Source: an uncultured Alphaproteobacteria bacterium (GTDB lineage Bacteria > Pseudomonadota > Alphaproteobacteria > HIMB59 > GCA-002718135). From it: DNA of 43,022 bases. Every line of letters begins with the position of its first letter. The first letter of the stretch is position 1. Location of the stretch: contig CACOIH010000012.1 of the NCBI GenBank assembly GCA_902627245.1, positions 1 to 43,022 on the forward strand, written 5' to 3'. Below are positions 42,634 through 43,022 of the stretch, one piece after another. A program made the position numbers and the translations under genes. The notes under the pieces were generated by a model. It worked only from the letters and a program-made list of their open reading frames with translations, had not been told where the DNA came from and made no database searches.

Positions 42634-42915
42634 GTGAATTGTACAAAAATACCTAAATGGCTAACCAGTGTTTCTAATGGAATAATTGAACATATGAACA
42701 ATGATCATTCAAATTCAATAGTATCAACGCTTCATGCACAACATGGTATTAAAGATAAAAATGCTAAGATGTCAAAACTTGAAGTACATGGATATTATGT
42801 CAAATCTAAAAATAAACAATATTTTCTTAAATTTAAAAATAGCTGTAACTCTTTAGATCAATATAAAACTGAACTTATCAGAAATGCAAAAAAATACAGA
42901 AGCTACGAAATTTAA
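42634..42915 (+). CDS. DUF2470-like small protein
   Basis: 93 residues starting at a GTG that immediately follows an in-frame TAA. IIEHMNNDHSNSIVSTL matches the HMNxDH motif of DUF2470, found as a C-terminal domain of heme-utilisation (HugZ-like/HutZ-like) proteins and as a free-standing protein. MSKLEVHGYYVKS matches the second part. Heme or redox function is inferred from family association only. The pyridoxamine oxidase-like partner domain is absent. Confidence 0.65.
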   Translation: MNCTKIPKWLTSVSNGIIEHMNNDHSNSIVSTLHAQHGIKDKNAKMSKLEVHGYYVKSKNKQYFLKFKNSCNSLDQYKTELIRNAKKYRSYEI

Positions 42916-42928
42916 TAAAATAATCTTT

Positions 42929-43021
42929 TTATTTACACCATTCGCCTTGTTTAAATATAGGAACCAAATTTCCGTTTTGATCTTTACCATTAATATCAAT
43001 CTTGCCAGAACCGATCATCCA
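42929..43021 (-). CDS. C-terminal end of a truncated gene
   Basis: A minus-strand frame is open from the window edge to a TAA at 42929-42931 and encodes 30 residues, MIGSGKIDINGKDQNGNLVP then IFKQGEWCK. Gly/Asn-rich turns and a C-terminal Trp-Cys-Lys are visible. Too little remains to name a family. It converges with the DUF2470-like gene, 13 bases apart. Confidence 0.5.
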   Translation of the reverse strand, partial: WMIGSGKIDINGKDQNGNLVPIFKQGEWCK

Positions 43022-43022
43022 A

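Noticed and set aside
1-43022. CRISPR array, tRNA or rRNA gene
   Set aside because: No regularly spaced repeats and no cloverleaf or rRNA-like sequence was recognised by eye.

Overview
The window looks like part of the chromosome of a streamlined, very AT-rich marine alphaproteobacterium of the SAR11/HIMB59 (AEGEAN-169) kind. This is inferred from the base composition, tiny intergenic gaps, many overlapping start/stop codons, a tandem glycine riboswitch ahead of gcvT, a DMSP-demethylase (DmdA)-type gene, and many small membrane proteins and transporters. No rRNA, tRNA, CRISPR array or insertion sequence was seen. Every gene function here comes from reading translated motifs; no database search was run.

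Layout. 1-1214: 3'-truncated minus-strand gene with a ParB-like and a nucleotidyltransferase-like motif. 1391-4588: tatA-tatB-tatC-serS-pcm operon. 4585-6776 (minus): MATE exporter and rlmJ. 6911-9294: cspA, a small membrane protein, a small EF-hand protein, a DjlA-like co-chaperone and a PLP-dependent dehydratase. 9291-10409 (minus): anmK. About 10530-10635: a very likely small structured RNA with an intrinsic terminator. 10681-11253: a zinc deaminase-fold protein. 11254-15789: promoter, tandem glycine riboswitch and gcvT-gcvH-gcvP, followed by rseP and a MazG-like gene. 17253-19976 (minus): cysE-cysK-cystathionine gamma-synthase/lyase operon. 20062-21338: YbgC-like thioesterase and a BASS transporter. 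21324-28164 (minus): a nine-gene tightly packed run containing a class IV aminotransferase-fold protein, a sulfotransferase-like protein, an MhpD-like hydratase, a DCC-family protein, PsiE, a cryptochrome/photolyase-like protein, an ABC exporter and a PhyH dioxygenase. 28243-34125: MFS transporter, dehydrogenase, two small membrane proteins, dmdA, EamA transporter, YqhA and another membrane protein. 34174-35819 (minus): peroxiredoxin-like protein and a Cre-like tyrosine recombinase with a dif-like inverted repeat just upstream. 35981-37746: cobB and alkB. 37791-39956: a structured leader and an operon of BesD/HalD-like oxygenase, beta-hydroxyacid dehydrogenase and an SMR-fold protein. The rest holds a GNAT, an EamA transporter, a small voltage-gated channel and small proteins, ending in a truncated minus-strand gene.

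How the genes may work together. DmdA moves a methyl group from DMSP to tetrahydrofolate, and the glycine cleavage system also loads tetrahydrofolate, so both feed the one-carbon pool. The cysE-cysK-cystathionine operon handles reduced sulfur, which DMSP breakdown can supply. AlkB suggests oxidation of alkanes or other alkyl chains.

The most unusual items are: (1) a class IV aminotransferase-fold protein that lacks the Schiff-base lysine, encoded next to a sulfotransferase-like protein to which its relatives are fused in plants; (2) a lone tyrosine recombinase with a 9-6-9 inverted repeat of dif/Xer geometry at its start codon; (3) a three-hairpin RNA displaying GGAGG in a loop; and (4) a leader that can hide its ribosome-binding site ahead of an uncharacterised oxygenase operon.
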